64,000 bases of DNA, taken from assembly GCF_900607225.1 (NCBI RefSeq), contig NZ_LR027842.1, positions 1,594,396 through 1,658,395 of the forward strand, written 5' to 3'. The position numbers and the translations under genes are program-made. Source of the DNA: [Pseudopropionibacterium] massiliense. GTDB taxonomy: Bacteria > Actinomycetota > Actinomycetes > Propionibacteriales > Propionibacteriaceae. The notes beneath the pieces are model-generated. The model did no database searches, had not been told where the DNA came from, and saw nothing but the letters and a program-made list of their open reading frames with translations. Each line of letters begins with the position of its first letter. Within the stretch, counting starts at the first letter, position 1. Shown piece by piece: positions 36,843 through 48,600 of the stretch.

Positions 36843-37151
36843 ATGAACCAAATACCTGCTCCCACCTTGGCACAAGCGGTGCTCGATGCCATTCAAGGGA
36901 CACGGGCCCTGCACCAGATCCGTCCCCATCTGTCCTCCCGCGCCTTCCGGCAACTCGTTTCCTACTCGGATGCCACGAGTTTTCGTGTCGGTCGGGTGGG
37001 GCCACTCCACGTTCAACATCCGGCACCGGACAGCCTGGAAGCGAGCAGCACGGTCCAAATTCAGGGCAGGTGGCTTGCCTGCACCATTCGGCTGGATCGT
37101 GAAGAAGACTGGTTGTGTTCCGACCTGCGAGTGGTGGGTTTCCCCGCGTGA
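36843..37151 (+). CDS. Rv3235-family protein
   Basis: 102 residues. Segments such as ALHQIRPHLSSRAFRQLVSY and a later VQIQGRWLACTIRLD...WLCSDL match the Rv3235/DUF6459 family, which lies near secA in many actinobacteria. Function unknown. Small, soluble, convergent with secA with five bases between stops. No strong ribosome-binding site is visible before the ATG. Confidence 0.7.
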   Translation: MNQIPAPTLAQAVLDAIQGTRALHQIRPHLSSRAFRQLVSYSDATSFRVGRVGPLHVQHPAPDSLEASSTVQIQGRWLACTIRLDREEDWLCSDLRVVGFPA

Positions 37152-37156
37152 CGGGA

Positions 37157-39925
<2,769 letters not shown>

Positions 39926-40204
39926 GTCGACGATCCTTCAAAGTTTGACTCCGGTGGCTGTGGCGCACCGCCTGCCATCCTAGCCAGCCCCGCGGCCCTG
40001 CAAAACTGCGACGGGCCAAGGGCGCATGCCCGACCCGTTGCGTCAACGACGCGCACCATCAGAGGTTCCGCGGACGAGCCGTGACGTGGCGAGAGCCGCC
40101 GTGGTCCTCGGGGAACTCCTGCGTTTCCCCAAGGTTGCGAAAACCACGAATCACCCCGTGTGAAGTCTCGACGAACGACATCCCGCCACGGAGCCTGCGG
40201 GCTC
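39926..40204. other. intergenic region between hpf and secA
   Basis: 279 bases with no supportable coding frame. It should hold the secA promoter and the hpf 3' end. A weak five-base-pair hairpin (GAGCC/GGCTC, 40191-40204) sits just after the hpf stop. I see no convincing -10/-35 pair or RNA gene. Confidence 0.4.
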
Positions 40205-40816
40205 TCAGGCGCTCACGTTCAAGTGGATGACACCGTAGTTGTAGGCCTTGCGACGATAGACCACGGAGGGTTTCCCCGTGGCGGAATCCTGGTAGAGGAA
40301 GAAGTCGTGCCCCACAAGCTCCATCTCGTCCAGGGCCTGGGCCAGGCTGAGCGGAACCGTTTCGAATTCCTTCTCACGCACCACGAGGGGGCCGTCGCCA
40401 TTGACCACCAGGCCTGCGACCTCGTAGGTGGTTTCCTCCGGCTCAGCCTCGGTTTTCTCCGGTTCCGGGACGGACGCGGTCTCCTCGGTGAAGATGGCCG
40501 TGCGCAGCCCCCTGTGGGTCTTGCGACGATCCGCCGCCTTTCGGAGTTGCGCCTTCAACCGGTCAAAGGCCTGTTCGAACGCAAGCGTCTTGTCGTTGGC
40601 CTTCGCCTCGGCGCGCACGACGGGCCCTCTGCTGCGAAGCGTGATCTGAACCTCGACAGCGTCGGAGGGATTCTTGGTGCCATCCGTGGCGGAGAACTCC
40701 ACTTCCACACGGATCACCCGGTCCCGCAGCCGCTCGACGGTGACGATCCTGTCGTGGACCAGTTCCTTGAGCTCGGGGCTGATGGTGCAGTGCCGACCGG
40801 TGACGACGACGTCCAT
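40205..40816 (-). CDS. hpf: long-form ribosome hibernation promoting factor
   Basis: 203 residues. N-terminal RaiA domain (MDVVVTGRHCTISPELKELV, about 1-105) that sits in the decoding centre, a linker, and a C-terminal dimerisation domain (VVRRKEFETVPLSLAQALDEMELVGHDF type region ending VIHLNVSA) that joins two 70S ribosomes. Very strong site AGGAGGAG before the ATG. Expressed downstream of comFC behind a large leader hairpin (40841-40885). Confidence 0.93.
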   Translation of the reverse strand: MDVVVTGRHCTISPELKELVHDRIVTVERLRDRVIRVEVEFSATDGTKNPSDAVEVQITLRSRGPVVRAEAKANDKTLAFEQAFDRLKAQLRKAADRRKTHRGLRTAIFTEETASVPEPEKTEAEPEETTYEVAGLVVNGDGPLVVREKEFETVPLSLAQALDEMELVGHDFFLYQDSATGKPSVVYRRKAYNYGVIHLNVSA

Positions 40817-40840
40817 GTCTCCTCCTGGCTAGAAAACTAT

Positions 40841-40885
40841 GACGCCAGCGGCTCCCTGTTTCTCAGTCCGGGCACCGCTGGCGTC
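40841..40885 (-). terminator. 11-bp hairpin between comFC and hpf
   Basis: Perfect arms GACGCCAGCGG (40841-40851) and CCGCTGGCGTC (40875-40885), 23-base loop with an inner CCC/GGG pairing. On the minus strand the stem is followed by ATAGTTTTCT, so it resembles an intrinsic terminator for comFC; alternatively it is an attenuator-like structure in the hpf leader, ending about 25 bases before the start codon. Confidence 0.6.
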
Positions 40886-40931
40886 TCCATTCCTCCACGT
40901 TACTCCCATCCAGCGGCTGGCAAGGGAATTT

Positions 40932-41582
40932 TCACCATTTTCGGATCAGATTTGCATCGCCGATGACGGCGGCGGCGATGACCGTGGCTCCGCTGTGGAG
41001 CATGGCCCCGCAGGAGACCGTCAACGAGGTTCCTGTCGTCACGACGTCATCGACGATGATCACGGGCGATCGACACGTCAGTCCCATGAACCGGGATTCC
41101 GAGAGCCGTTCCCGTCCTGCACGTCCTTGAACCCGCTGAGCGTTTCCACCGTTTCGCCTCCTCAACAGTCTGGCCGCTTCGATCCCCAGGACACGTGCCG
41201 CCCGACGTGCCAGTATCCAGGTGTGGTCAATGCCTCTGTGACGCACGGCCGCTGGCCGGGATGGCACCGGCACCAGAACCGTTCCCGTCGGAGGTCGACA
41301 GGCCGCGACCGCAACGGCCAACCGGCATGAGAGCAGCCGCGCCAAGCACCAGGCGCCATCATCCTTGAAAGCCGGGATGAGCCGTGCCAGTTCCGGGCGG
41401 TACGGGTTTGCGGCCCAGGTGGGAACCGGAAGCCCTCGGCGGCGTACTTGATGTGGCGCCTTGTCGATGATCCTTTCCCGGCAGGCCGGGCAGCAGGCCA
41501 CGGCAGGGGAACCACAGACCAGGCAGCATGTCCCGAACAGCAGAGGAGCGAAATCCTGGAAGGAGAAAGCACACGCCTTCAT
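40932..41582 (-). CDS. comFC: ComF-family phosphoribosyltransferase-like protein
   Basis: 216 residues. N-terminal zinc-ribbon cysteines (CCLVCG and CCPAC), then a type I phosphoribosyltransferase domain with VPVPSRP and the PRPP loop VIIVDDVVTTGTSL. In competent bacteria ComFC helps DNA uptake; in mycobacteria (Rv3242c) its role is unclear. Lies 40 bases after lpqB, probably in the mtrA operon. Confidence 0.82.
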   Translation of the reverse strand: MKACAFSFQDFAPLLFGTCCLVCGSPAVACCPACRERIIDKAPHQVRRRGLPVPTWAANPYRPELARLIPAFKDDGAWCLARLLSCRLAVAVAACRPPTGTVLVPVPSRPAAVRHRGIDHTWILARRAARVLGIEAARLLRRRNGGNAQRVQGRAGRERLSESRFMGLTCRSPVIIVDDVVTTGTSLTVSCGAMLHSGATVIAAAVIGDANLIRKW

Positions 41583-41622
41583 TCTGGGCTGCCACCAAGC
41601 TTCGAAAGAGTTTTTCCACGGA

Positions 41623-43326
41623 TCATCCCGGATAACTGATCCAGGTCATCGTCGTCTTGGCCTGCTGCCATGCACCGTGCTGCTCGTACAGCAGAACCGC
41701 GCCGTCGGCCGCACGCAGGGCGACGGCGTCCCCACCCGGTCTGGGCAGTGCGGTCACCTGGACGGGGGACACGCTCAACGGTCCGAGGTCGGTGACCTCC
41801 GATCCATCCACCGCGACCACGAACACGGACCTGCCGGAACCCGCACTCGCGACCACGGCGACATTCACCTCCCCGGTCCAGTCGAGCGCAACCGCATAGG
41901 AGAGTTCCTTCTCCTGGGAAACGGTCAGGGGAATCTCCTGCCATCCCACCATCCGGTTGCCATCGATCAGCGACGCGACCCCGAAACGGGTGACTTCCCC
42001 GGCTCCGAGCAGAACCGCGGCCCGCGTTCCGGATGCGTCGAGGGAGAAGTCCGCCACTTCGCCGGGCAGCGCCGAGAGGTCAATGGCGGTGACCTCCCCC
42101 TGCGGAGACACGCTCAACAGCTGCTGTCCCCCGGAGGAACCGCGCCCGAGCAGCCACAACCCGCCCTGTGCGAAATGCACTGATCCGACCTTGGTCAGTC
42201 CCGTGTCAACCTGGACGGGAACGCCTCCGCCGGGGCTGATCCGAGCCATTGCCGGGGATCCGGTGACAGTTGCCGTGAAAGCTCCGTCCAAGGAGATGGC
42301 GGTCATCTCAGCTGGTGGTTCAGCGTTGTTCATGGGGACGAAACTGGTGTCAGCGCTCAGTTTCCCGGCCCGGCCCTCGTGTACCCCGTACAGATCAGCC
42401 ACTCCAACCTTTGACAGCGGTTGATAGTCCTGCTGGGAGGACAGCTCCAAGACCTGCTTGTCATTCTGCCCGGGCAGTGGGTAGGGATTGCCGTCGACCA
42501 CCAGCTGCAGTCCCGAAATCTCGGGAATCGACGACAGCGACCACAGAAGCTGGGCGCCAAGTTCTCGTCTCTGCTCATCGCCGAGATTTGAGGACAACCC
42601 CTCGAACGCCACCGTCACCACACCCGAGGAATCCACGCTGGCGCCCGCTGCCCCGAGCCTGACCCCTTCCGGAATCGCGCTGCGCACACCTGAGGAGAGC
42701 ACGGTGCCCGGCCCTGCGAGCTGGGCTTCCACAACACGCCTCGGAGTGATCTCGGAGATCGGCAGGTGCAGCGGTTCAGGAACCACCGCCTGTCCGGAAC
42801 GGGCCATGAAGTAGGACCGGGCCGAGCTGTAGGATCGGGCAAAGATATAGCTGGAGAGCAGAACCCCGTCAGGTGGAGCAGAGATCCGCCACTCCCCCGC
42901 TTCCTGAACCAGACCGAAATCATGGGTGAGCGATTCCCGGGAGACCGCGAAACGCCCAACCGCATCCACAGTTCCCCGGGTGGTTCCACGCAGTTCCATG
43001 CCGTCCCCGACGCTTTCCACCCAGCCGTCATAGACGATCGTCTCCCGCCGCGGGGCCCACCGCCCACGCGCGGTCGTGGACAGGTACTGGCGGGCGACCT
43101 CGTAATCTCCGGTGGGATCCGCCATGGCCTGGAGATAACCCTCGACGATCCTGGACGCGCTCATACCTTTCTGAGGAGGTTCCGGGGCGATCTGCACACC
43201 TTTTCCGCTGGTGGATACCGTGACCTCGGTGACCGGCCCTGAAGTTGGGATGCCGGCGCAGGCTCCGATAACCAGCGTCACCACCATGACGATCAGCCGG
43301 TTCACAGGATGTCGGAGGTTCATCAC
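41623..43326 (-). CDS. lpqB: lipoprotein LpqB
   Basis: 567 residues. Signal peptide with lipobox VIGAC (Cys23, by the GTG start), a GerMN domain in the middle (about 200-320) and a C-terminal beta-propeller region. LpqB is anchored outside the membrane and modulates MtrB signalling. The start is GTG 43326 (GTGA overlap with mtrB) or ATG 43323; both give the same signal peptide. Confidence 0.92.
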   Translation of the reverse strand: MMNLRHPVNRLIVMVVTLVIGACAGIPTSGPVTEVTVSTSGKGVQIAPEPPQKGMSASRIVEGYLQAMADPTGDYEVARQYLSTTARGRWAPRRETIVYDGWVESVGDGMELRGTTRGTVDAVGRFAVSRESLTHDFGLVQEAGEWRISAPPDGVLLSSYIFARSYSSARSYFMARSGQAVVPEPLHLPISEITPRRVVEAQLAGPGTVLSSGVRSAIPEGVRLGAAGASVDSSGVVTVAFEGLSSNLGDEQRRELGAQLLWSLSSIPEISGLQLVVDGNPYPLPGQNDKQVLELSSQQDYQPLSKVGVADLYGVHEGRAGKLSADTSFVPMNNAEPPAEMTAISLDGAFTATVTGSPAMARISPGGGVPVQVDTGLTKVGSVHFAQGGLWLLGRGSSGGQQLLSVSPQGEVTAIDLSALPGEVADFSLDASGTRAAVLLGAGEVTRFGVASLIDGNRMVGWQEIPLTVSQEKELSYAVALDWTGEVNVAVVASAGSGRSVFVVAVDGSEVTDLGPLSVSPVQVTALPRPGGDAVALRAADGAVLLYEQHGAWQQAKTTMTWISYPG

Positions 43327-44882
43327 AGGTCCTTCCGGGATTCCAGATCCGCAGGGATGACCGGCAATGGTGAGCTGCTGAGGGTCACCTCCGGATTACG
43401 GGGAAGCGTCAGGCGAAACTGAGCCCCCGAGCCAGGTCGCCCCCAGGCGGAGAGCCAACCACGGTGCAGTCTGGCGTCCTCCCGGGAAATCGCAAGTCCC
43501 AGCCCGGTCCCACCTGCCGCGCGTGCTCGTGATGGATCAGCGCGCCAGAAGCGGTCGAACACGCGGCTGGAGAGCTCGGCCTGGAATCCGATTCCGTGGT
43601 CACGAACCGTGACGGCAACGGCCTCCTCGTCAGAAGCCACCGTCACATCGATGGGGCGACCTTCTCCGTGGTCGATGGCGTTGGTCAACAAATTCCGGAC
43701 GATGCGACGAATACGACGGGAATCCAGTTGTGCGGAAGCCACGCCTTCGACGTGCAATCGCAGCTCGCTCCCCTGGGAATTTGCAAAGGTTTCCTGGGCC
43801 TGCACCTCGGACGCGACCAGCGTCCCCACATCAACCTCGTCCAGGTCCAGGACCGCCGCTCCGGCATCGAAACGCGATATCTCCAGCAGGTCTGCCAACA
43901 TGGAGTTGAATCGCTCGATTTCCGTGTTCATCAGCTCCACGGTTCTTCTCACATCCGGGGGGAGCCCGCCGCGCTCCTCATGCAGGAGATCGGAAGCCAT
44001 CTTGATGGTGGTCATGGGTGTACGCAGCTCATGACTGACATCGCTGACGAAGCGTCGCTGCACCGTGGAGAGTGTCTCCAGTTCCCGGATTCTTTGCTGC
44101 AGATCCGAGGCCATCTCGTTCATCGAGAGCGCCAGCGAGGCAAGATCGTCGGTTCCTCTGACGGGCATTCGTTCATCCAGTTGACCGGATGCGAGGCGCC
44201 GGGCCGTGCGCCCGGCCTTGCGGACGGGCCGGACCACCTGCAGGGTCACGAGATAGGCGATGGCCGTCAAACCGAGCAGAAGAGCCGCTCCGGTGGTGTA
44301 GACCGCACGTTGAATGTCCCGCAGCGTGGTCACTTCGCTCGTCATGGGGAAGACGTAGTAGACGGGGAACCGTTCACCGGCGGATGTGATCAGTGTGGTG
44401 CCAACGACGAGCCCGGGTTGTCCTGCTCCTTCCCCGGCCATGACGACGCGTGTCGCCGCGATGTACATGCCTTCCCGACCAGTCACCTGTCGACGCAGTT
44501 CTGGGGGTACGGAATCCAGCCCGATTCCCGACGAGGAGGACAGCACCGAAGCCGGTCCCTCGACGATGACCAAGTACTGGGCCGCCTGGGCCCCGGCAAG
44601 CTCCACCAACCGACTGAGTTGCTCGTAGGTCGCAGTCCCCAGCCTCTCGGGGTTCTGCAGCTGTCCCTGCATGAAATGATGCATCCCGACCGCCTCCCGG
44701 ATGGACGCTGTTCGCTTCGTGGCGACAATTCCAGCTGTTGCCTGCTGGACCAACAGCACTCCCGCCAGGACCAACACCGCACAGGAAGCGGTGAAGGTGG
44801 TCAGCAGTATCCGCAGGGGAAGAGAACTCCACCAGAGCCTTGTCAGTTTCCGACGGCCTCGTTCACCAGGGCTGCGATTCAC
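43323..44882 (-). CDS. mtrB: sensor histidine kinase MtrB
   Basis: 519 residues: transmembrane segments near 23-45 and 193-215 flank an extracytoplasmic sensor; HAMP follows (VVRPVRKAGRTARRL), then the phosphoacceptor His284 in VSDVSHELRTPM and ATPase motifs NLLTNAIDH, DHGIGF and GTGLGLAI. MtrAB regulates cell wall, osmotic and division genes. Start GTG 44882 overlaps the mtrA end by 20 bases. Confidence 0.95.
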   Translation of the reverse strand: MNRSPGERGRRKLTRLWWSSLPLRILLTTFTASCAVLVLAGVLLVQQATAGIVATKRTASIREAVGMHHFMQGQLQNPERLGTATYEQLSRLVELAGAQAAQYLVIVEGPASVLSSSSGIGLDSVPPELRRQVTGREGMYIAATRVVMAGEGAGQPGLVVGTTLITSAGERFPVYYVFPMTSEVTTLRDIQRAVYTTGAALLLGLTAIAYLVTLQVVRPVRKAGRTARRLASGQLDERMPVRGTDDLASLALSMNEMASDLQQRIRELETLSTVQRRFVSDVSHELRTPMTTIKMASDLLHEERGGLPPDVRRTVELMNTEIERFNSMLADLLEISRFDAGAAVLDLDEVDVGTLVASEVQAQETFANSQGSELRLHVEGVASAQLDSRRIRRIVRNLLTNAIDHGEGRPIDVTVASDEEAVAVTVRDHGIGFQAELSSRVFDRFWRADPSRARAAGGTGLGLAISREDARLHRGWLSAWGRPGSGAQFRLTLPRNPEVTLSSSPLPVIPADLESRKDL

Positions 44883-45570
44883 CGGCCCGGTATCCGATCC
44901 CTCGAACGGTCACGATGATTTCCGGGTGTTCGGGATCCTTCTCCACCTTGGAACGCAACCGTTGGACGTGCACGTTCACCAGCCGCGTGTCCGCAGCATT
45001 GCGATACCCCCACACCTCATCGAGCAACGCTTCCCGGCTGAACACCTGGGAGGGACGTTTCGCAAGGGCGAGCAGCAGATCGAATTCGAGTGGCGTCAGT
45101 GAAAGCGTCACAGGACCGCGTTTGACGGTGTGCGCAGTGGTGGAGATCACAAGATCCCCGATGGTCAGTTGATCCGCTCCGGGGTCCGCACTGACACGCC
45201 GCAGACGAGTGTGGATTCGAGCCAGGAGTTCCTTGGCCTTGAAGGGTTTGGCCACGTAATCATCTGCCCCGGCCTGTAGTCCCGCGACCACGTCGTCGGT
45301 TTCCGACTTGGCCGTGAGCATCACGATGGGCACCCCTGACTCGGCCCTCATGTCCCGGCAGACGCTGACCCCGTCACGTCCCGGAAGCATCAGGTCGAGC
45401 AGAACCAGATCCGGTCGGCATTCACGCATCGCTGGGAGCGCCTCCGTTCCCGTGGCACAGTGGATGGTGTCGAACCCTTCCTGCCGCAGCACGATTTGAA
45501 GCATCTCGGACAAAGCAGGATCATCATCCACGATCAGGATGAGGGCACGCCTCCGGGTCTCGCCCAACAC
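44863..45570 (-). CDS. mtrA: response regulator MtrA
   Basis: 235 residues, OmpR type. Receiver phosphoacceptor Asp59 (DLVLLDLMLPG), acidic pocket IVDDD, Lys in AKPFKAKEL, and the winged-helix DNA-binding domain (LTPLEFDLLLALA...RLVNVHVQRLRSKVE). First gene of the mtrA-mtrB-lpqB operon. AGGAGG lies three bases before GTG 45570 and six before TTG 45567; the TTG has the better spacing. Confidence 0.96.
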   Translation of the reverse strand: MLGETRRRALILIVDDDPALSEMLQIVLRQEGFDTIHCATGTEALPAMRECRPDLVLLDLMLPGRDGVSVCRDMRAESGVPIVMLTAKSETDDVVAGLQAGADDYVAKPFKAKELLARIHTRLRRVSADPGADQLTIGDLVISTTAHTVKRGPVTLSLTPLEFDLLLALAKRPSQVFSREALLDEVWGYRNAADTRLVNVHVQRLRSKVEKDPEHPEIIVTVRGIGYRAGESQPW

Positions 45571-45647
45571 CGGCCTCCTTTCCCGAACTGGCCTCCATGG
45601 TACGTGTAACGGACAATCACGTCAGCGAACCGTGCCGGTGGATTCTC

Positions 45648-46217
45648 TCAGTTCCATTCAGGGTGCCCGGTCCAAGTCGACCAGAGCCCCGGCCCGCCAC
45701 CGATTCGGCGAAGCACTCGGCGCCACAGATCCTCCGGGGTGCCGAAGACCTCCTCGGCCGCGGCCTGGCTTCTGAACCAGGAACCTCGCAGAAGTTCACC
45801 CACGAGTTGTCCTGCACTCCAACCTGCCAACCCCACATATATGCGGATGTGAGCGTAGGTGCCGTGCACCAGCTCGACCGGGGTCTCCAGGTCCAGCACT
45901 CCCACGTCCCCGAACAGGCGCCGCCACCCGGGTGGTTCCTCCCATGGGCTGCGGACCTGAGCCAGGCCGAGCGCTGTTTGCCTGGAAACGGGGCCACCCT
46001 CGAAGAGTTTCGCGGGTGGCGTGAGCAGATCCCTGAAATGCTCCAAGGAATCAACCATGGGGACATCACCCATCTTGTGGAGGCAAACCCCGAGGCTGCC
46101 CTCCTCGTTGTGTTCCAACAACAGCACGACGCTGCGATCGAAGTATCCTCCCCGACCCGGTTCGGTTGCGATCAGGAGTTGACCCGCCGCTGGTTCACCC
46201 AGTTCCATGCCCCCCAT
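45648..46217 (-). CDS. YqgE/AlgH family protein (DUF179)
   Basis: 189 residues from ATG 46217; ATG 46208 is equally possible. LLIATEPGRGGYFDRSVVLLLEHNEEGSLGV and LFEGGPV are the family signature; YVGLAGWSAGQLVGELLRGSW is the second conserved block. Widespread, function unknown. The frame continues upstream but crosses the divergent GH13 gene. Confidence 0.85.
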   Translation of the reverse strand: MGGMELGEPAAGQLLIATEPGRGGYFDRSVVLLLEHNEEGSLGVCLHKMGDVPMVDSLEHFRDLLTPPAKLFEGGPVSRQTALGLAQVRSPWEEPPGWRRLFGDVGVLDLETPVELVHGTYAHIRIYVGLAGWSAGQLVGELLRGSWFRSQAAAEEVFGTPEDLWRRVLRRIGGGPGLWSTWTGHPEWN

Positions 46218-46243
46218 TCTCGCAGGGTCGTTACGATCTTCAC

Positions 46244-47482
46244 ATGAGCTGGGTTGAACACGCGATCTGGTGGCACGTCTATCCTCTCGGGCTGTGTGGG
46301 GCTCCGATACGGGAACCCGACACGGCTCCCGGCCCACGGTTGAGACGTCTGCTCGGGTGGCTCGACTACGCGATCGAGCTGGGGTGCTCCGGGCTGCTGC
46401 TCGGTCCCATTTTCGAGTCGCAGTCCCACGGCTACGACTCGCTCGACCTGTTCAGGATAGACCCCCGCCTCGGGGATGAAACCGATTTCACCGAGCTCGT
46501 CTCCCAGTGCCGGGACCGGGGGCTGCGCATCCTCCTGGACGGGGTGTTCAGTCACGTTGGCGAGGGCCACCCCGACGTGAGGCGAGCGCTGGCGGAAGGG
46601 CCCGGCTCCCCTGCCGGGAGACTGTTCGACATCGACTGGCAGCATCCCGGAGGTCCGAGGCCCCGAGTCTTCGAGGGGCATTCTTCCCTCGTGCGCCTGA
46701 ACCACTCCGGCCAGGAGGCCGTGGATCTGGTGGTCCGGGTGATGAACCACTGGCTGGAACGCGGAATCGACGGGTGGCGTCTCGACGCCGCCTACTCCGT
46801 CCCCACCGGGTTCTGGTCCAGGGTGGTGAAAAGGGTGCGGCCCCGCCACCCCGACGCCTGGCTGCTCGGTGAGGTGCTGCACGGCGACTACTGCGCTTTC
46901 GTCGCCGAATCCGGCATCGACTCGGTGACCCAGTACGAGCTGTGGAAGGCCATCTGGTCCAGCATCAACGACCGCAACCTGTTCGAACTGGACCACGCCC
47001 TGAACCGTCACAACCAGTTCCTCAGTTCCTTCATCCCGAACACGTTCATCGGCAACCATGACGTCACCCGCATCGCCAGCAGGGTGGGAGCCGACGGAGC
47101 CGTCACCGCGTTGGCGATCCTCATGACCGTCGGCGGGATACCGTCGATCTACTACGGCGACGAGCAGGCCTTCGTCGGCGTCAAGGAAGAACGTCTCGGC
47201 GGGGACGACGACATCCGTCCTGCCCTTCCCGACTCTCCCGCGGCACTCGCCCCCTGGGGTCGTCCGGCACTGCGAGCCCACCAGGACCTGATAGGACTGC
47301 GCAGACGACATCCCTGGTTGGTCAGGGCCAGCACCGTGACCCTTCACCTGGAGAACCAACAGATCGTCTACCGCAGTTCTGCTCGTGACGGCTCCGCTCA
47401 CCTGGACGTGGAGATCGACCTGTCTCATTCCCCGAGCACGACCATTCGGGACGCGACGGGACAGGAATTGTGGCATCAGTAG
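46244..47482 (+). CDS. GH13 alpha-amylase-family enzyme
   Basis: 412 residues, short for the family. TIM-barrel motifs: GPIFES, VFSHVGEGHP (I), GWRLDAAY with nucleophile Asp181 (II), GEVLHG with acid/base Glu210 (III), FIGNHD with Asp273 (IV). No signal peptide, so cytoplasmic glycogen or maltodextrin-type substrates are likely, but the specificity is unknown. ATG 46244; upstream frame overlaps yqgE. It stands alone, without maltose or trehalose genes. Confidence 0.82.
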   Translation: MSWVEHAIWWHVYPLGLCGAPIREPDTAPGPRLRRLLGWLDYAIELGCSGLLLGPIFESQSHGYDSLDLFRIDPRLGDETDFTELVSQCRDRGLRILLDGVFSHVGEGHPDVRRALAEGPGSPAGRLFDIDWQHPGGPRPRVFEGHSSLVRLNHSGQEAVDLVVRVMNHWLERGIDGWRLDAAYSVPTGFWSRVVKRVRPRHPDAWLLGEVLHGDYCAFVAESGIDSVTQYELWKAIWSSINDRNLFELDHALNRHNQFLSSFIPNTFIGNHDVTRIASRVGADGAVTALAILMTVGGIPSIYYGDEQAFVGVKEERLGGDDDIRPALPDSPAALAPWGRPALRAHQDLIGLRRRHPWLVRASTVTLHLENQQIVYRSSARDGSAHLDVEIDLSHSPSTTIRDATGQELWHQ

Positions 47483-47500
47483 GGGATGCAGGAAAAAGAA

Positions 47501-47532
47501 AAGGTGCCTCCGGCCAAGGCCGGAGGCACCTT
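47501..47532 (-). terminator. ssrA intrinsic terminator
   Basis: A 13-bp perfect stem (GGTGCCTCCGGCC at 47503-47515, complement at 47518-47530) with a two-base loop, extended by AA/TT pairs. Read on the minus strand it is followed by TTTTCTTTTT, a textbook U-tract. It ends the tmRNA transcript and, in the opposite direction, lies 19 bases after the GH13 stop. Confidence 0.9.
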
Positions 47533-47549
47533 CAGTGAGTATGACTCGG

Positions 47550-47915
47550 TGGAGATGGCGGGAATTGAACCCGCGTCCTTGAAAGGCGAACAAGGGATTC
47601 TCCGGGCGCAGCTGACTAGGCGGTCTGCTCGGCCCCTGCGCTCACGTCAGCAAGTCGCAGCCGGGCCCAGTTCCAGTTGAGTCCCGAACCGCCCCTGGAA
47701 CACAGGCGGTTCAGCAAGCCTTCAAGAATGAGGCCAGGCACCGGGAGGAAGGCACCCCCGGGCGTGACCCTTCGATCGCTGATCAGGCAGCGAGAGCGAA
47801 GTCAGTGCGGTTGTTGTTGGCACTTGTTGGTTCCCATGCAGCGTTAACGAGACAAGCATGGATCCTCGGCCCGCTTCTCCTCGAACTACCGTCCAAGTCG
47901 AAACCAGTCATCCCC
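47550..47915 (-). ncRNA. ssrA: tmRNA
   Basis: One-piece tmRNA of about 366 bases. The 5' end GGGGATG (47909-47915) pairs with CATCTCC (47551-47557) to form the tRNA-like acceptor stem; a TTCAATTC T-loop is visible near 47565, and the CCA end is not encoded. The resume codon GCC begins at 47821 and the tag frame (47783-47821) encodes ANNNRTDFALAA followed by TGA. With SmpB (smpB at 48601-49086) it rescues stalled ribosomes and marks the product for ClpP degradation. Confidence 0.95.
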
Positions 47916-47935
47916 TCTTGAGTTGTGCGAGATCC

Positions 47936-47941
47936 AGTGTA
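47936..47941 (-). promoter_or_regulatory. candidate -10 box of ssrA
   Basis: TACACT on the minus strand, 20 bases before the predicted 5' end of mature tmRNA, leaving room for a short processed leader. No good -35 box was found, so it is a weak call. Confidence 0.3.
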
Positions 47942-47953
47942 GCCCATCCGGCC

Positions 47954-48532
47954 TCACCGGCGATCCTCCGGGGGACGCATCAACATGAGCCGCTCGATGA
48001 CGGCCGTTGATTTCTCCCCCGTGACCGACCGGATGGCCAGCCAGAGCGTCATCAGGCCCCAGGCGATGAAACCCAGGAACAGCAGCACGGGAGGCGCCCA
48101 GTTCGAGAAGACCAGGATGACTGCGATCACACCGTAGATCAGGGCGCTGAACTGGAAACACATGGCGCGTGAGGCCTCGGTGGCGATGCGGCTCCTCGGC
48201 GAGGCCAGGGCCCGGGCGATGGCGGGCGCCAGGAACATCGTCGGCAGGGTCGCGAGATGGAGGAACCCGGCCACCAGGTTCTGCACGCCGTCGTGAACGG
48301 GGTGCTGAACCACTGGGGCACTCGGGAACACACCGGCCACCCGGGCAAGTCCCTGCAATGACGCGTTCAGGTCGGCCCGGGTCCGGGCGGTCAGGGCCAT
48401 CCCCAGCCTCTGCTCGAACAGCTCGTCGCTCAGGCCACCTGATGCGTACACCCGCTGCAGGTATTCCACGGCACGGTCACGCTGCACGTCCGTGACCGCT
48501 GTGAAAAGACTCGGATCGGTCATGTCATCCAT
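47954..48532 (-). CDS. DUF1707-domain membrane protein
   Basis: 192 residues from ATG 48532. The N-terminus (TDVQRDRAVEYLQRVYASGGLSDEL.EQRL) is the DUF1707 helical domain; the C-terminal half has two hydrophobic segments (CFQFSALIYGVIAVILVFSNW and PPVLLFLGFIAWGLMTLWLAI). Family members are small actinobacterial membrane-associated proteins of unknown function. Confidence 0.65.
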   Translation of the reverse strand: MDDMTDPSLFTAVTDVQRDRAVEYLQRVYASGGLSDELFEQRLGMALTARTRADLNASLQGLARVAGVFPSAPVVQHPVHDGVQNLVAGFLHLATLPTMFLAPAIARALASPRSRIATEASRAMCFQFSALIYGVIAVILVFSNWAPPVLLFLGFIAWGLMTLWLAIRSVTGEKSTAVIERLMLMRPPEDRR

Positions 48533-48600
48533 GGTGCCCCATGGGCCGCCAGGTTCCACCGGGGATGGCCCTGAACTCTCCCCGGTACCTCCCGGGACGG

